Source: Sanchytrium tribonematis
Lineage: Eukaryota; Sanchytriomycota; Sanchytriomycetes; Sanchytriales; Sanchytriaceae
DNA: 11,261 bases
NCBI GenBank assembly: GCA_018985235.1
Contig: JADGIG010000267.1
Coordinates: forward strand, 1-11,261
Direction of reading: 5' to 3'
This document shows, one piece after another, positions 11,141-11,261 of the stretch. The first letter of the stretch is position 1. Each line of letters starts with the position of its first letter. The notes under the pieces are model-generated. The model was not told the DNA's origin and searched no databases. It saw only the letters and a list, made by a program, of their open reading frames with translations. The translations under genes and the position numbers were made by a program.

Positions 11141-11261
11141 GAATCATGCCTGTAGATATTTGGATATCTTTAAATTTAGCATATGTATCTTGATTTGGAC
11201 TCCAACTGACATCTGATCCACCATAAAACATGACAAATAAAATCGTGTCAATTTGAATATG
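11136..11261 (-). CDS. C-terminal 41 residues of a protein, possibly a PL14-type jelly-roll (5' end outside window)
   Basis: Read on the minus strand, the frame is open from the window edge to a TAA at 11138-11136 that lies inside AATAAA. The visible end contains ILFVMFYGGSDVSWSP, then DTYAKFKDIQI. The F-Y-G-G-S-x-x-x-W-x-P...D-x-Y-x-x-F-K-x-I pattern resembles the last strands of the beta-jelly-roll of polysaccharide lyase family 14-like proteins found in fungi and algal viruses, but 41 residues are too few to be sure. If right, it adds another polysaccharide-acting, probably secreted protein to the region. Confidence 0.55.
   Translation of the reverse strand, partial: HIQIDTILFVMFYGGSDVSWSPNQDTYAKFKDIQISTGMIQ

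Noticed and set aside
1-11261. Prokaryotic or large-virus origin of the window.
   Set aside because: No ribosome binding sites; AATAAA signals, TATA-like boxes, PTS1, tandem CUE-Smr and fungal-type secreted proteins argue for a nuclear eukaryotic genome, although compaction and the phage-like 4776 protein made this worth considering.

Overview
The window looks like a very compact, intron-poor eukaryotic genome, most likely an early-diverging fungus (Rozellomycota/Cryptomycota-like or similar). It is AT-rich and carries about one gene per 0.87 kb: 12 complete genes plus two cut by the window edges, with gaps of 10-211 bp and no intron that I can see. Eukaryotic markers are TATA-like boxes a few tens of bases before AUGs, AATAAA signals at gene ends, protein kinases, RCC1 repeats, a tandem-CUE/Smr protein and a C-terminal SKL peroxisomal signal. 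The fungal flavour comes from the secreted double-psi beta-barrel protein, the LPMO-like protein with a histidine brace, and the hevein-like repeats. The lineage is inference; no rRNA or marker gene is present to settle it.

Layout. 2-364 (+): C-terminus of a single-pass membrane protein. 551-1420 (+): unrecognised 289-aa protein. 1632-1868 (+): unrecognised 78-aa protein, tail-to-tail with a secreted CAP/SCP protein (1892-2419, -). 2550-3611 (-): secreted DPBB (expansin/RlpA-like) protein with a long Lys/Glu/Pro repeat tail. 3823-4605 (-): LPMO-like protein with a Pro/Ala-rich tail. 4776-5237 (+): small protein of a phage/bacterial-type uncharacterised family. 5251-6237 (+): FMN-dependent 2-hydroxyacid oxidase ending in SKL. 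6426-6944 (+): secreted 12-Cys hevein-like protein ending in YTTVNTG, tail-to-tail with an RCC1-repeat protein (6957-8138, -). 8149-9075 (-): Cue2-like tandem CUE + Smr protein, 10 bp upstream of the RCC1 gene. 9276-10097 (+): secreted degenerate kinase-like protein with an exact 66-bp tandem duplication. 10247-11119 (+): secreted protein kinase with a complete catalytic set. 11136-11261 (-): C-terminus of a protein resembling a polysaccharide-lyase-14-type jelly roll.

How the genes fit together. Six of the complete genes encode predicted secreted proteins and a seventh (the right-edge fragment) may do so. Most are of types that touch polysaccharide or cell walls (CAP, DPBB, LPMO-like, hevein-like), so this reads as part of a secretome for wall or host interaction. 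Two secreted kinase-family proteins and a hevein-like protein that ends exactly at a kinase beta-1-like motif suggest a local, rapidly changing family of secreted kinases. Interleaved with these are ordinary intracellular genes (hydroxyacid oxidase, RCC1, Cue2-like).

Regulatory architecture is tight. At most genes a TATA-like box lies 20-40 nt before the AUG, and AATAAA overlaps or follows the stop codon within about 20 nt. A distinctive 10-bp element, TGATCNNTGC, occurs six times in the window, always in pairs, always in intergenic DNA, and always in the same orientation relative to the downstream gene (the 551 gene and the DPBB gene). No stretch over 300 bases lacks a gene.
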